A DNA stretch of 64,000 nt from Heterocephalus glaber (lineage: Eukaryota > Chordata > Mammalia > Rodentia > Bathyergidae), in the NCBI RefSeq assembly GCF_000247695.1, contig NW_004624843.1:4318152-4382151 (forward strand). Reading direction: 5' to 3'. Under the pieces are notes generated by a model that saw only the letters and a list, made by a program, of their open reading frames with translations, was not told the DNA's origin and made no database searches. Shown here piece by piece: positions 51,612 to 64,000 of this stretch. Numbering within the stretch: the stretch's first letter is position 1; every line of letters starts with the position of its first letter. The position numbers and the translations under genes are program-made.

Positions 51612-64000
<12,389 letters not shown>

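Overview
The window is nuclear DNA from a non-muroid rodent. It carries three SINE types: B1-like (7SL-derived) monomers and internally duplicated B1s, ID-like tRNA-derived SINEs with box A and box B, and B1 + ID composites of the B1-dID/MEN type. Composites of that type are known from squirrel-related and castorimorph rodents. I cannot name the species; a castorimorph or sciuromorph rodent is my best guess. Older mammalian repeats (MIR, MER5A-like hAT, MaLR LTR) lie between them.

Three protein-coding genes are recognised, all on the + strand: SPATA3 (complete, 3 coding exons, about 15.8-21.9 kb), the C2orf72 orthologue (complete, 3 coding exons, 36.7-44.0 kb) and PSMD1 (first seven coding exons, 51.6 kb to the window edge). 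As I remember it, this is the order at human 2q37.1 (GPR55 - SPATA3 - C2orf72 - PSMD1 - HTR2B/ARMC9). The window therefore runs from the gene-poor side next to GPR55 into the 5' third of PSMD1.

The most interesting item is at 11161-11879. It is a GC-rich sequence homologous to C2orf72 exon 1, with the same start position relative to the conserved RGQVLL motif and the same phase-1 splice donor, but its two halves lie in different reading frames. It looks like an old DNA-level paralogue of C2orf72 on the other side of SPATA3, now frameshifted or misassembled.

Layout: 1-11160 is repeat-rich with no recognised gene. 11161-11879 is the C2orf72-like paralogue. 15745-21928 is SPATA3. 21929-36250 is intergenic SINE/LTR sequence. 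36178-37300 is a CpG-rich promoter with a G-rich minisatellite and a 100-base N gap. 36710-44026 is C2orf72. 44027-51380 is intergenic. 51390-51700 is the CpG-island promoter of PSMD1, with two antioxidant-response-type motifs around coding exon 1. From 51612 on is PSMD1, with SINE-filled introns.

The genes do not form a pathway. PSMD1 is a housekeeping proteasome subunit, SPATA3 a testis-type gene and C2orf72 an uncharacterised protein. CTCF-like motifs at about 8.5, 18.8, 31.5, 46.3 and 49.3 kb may separate them.
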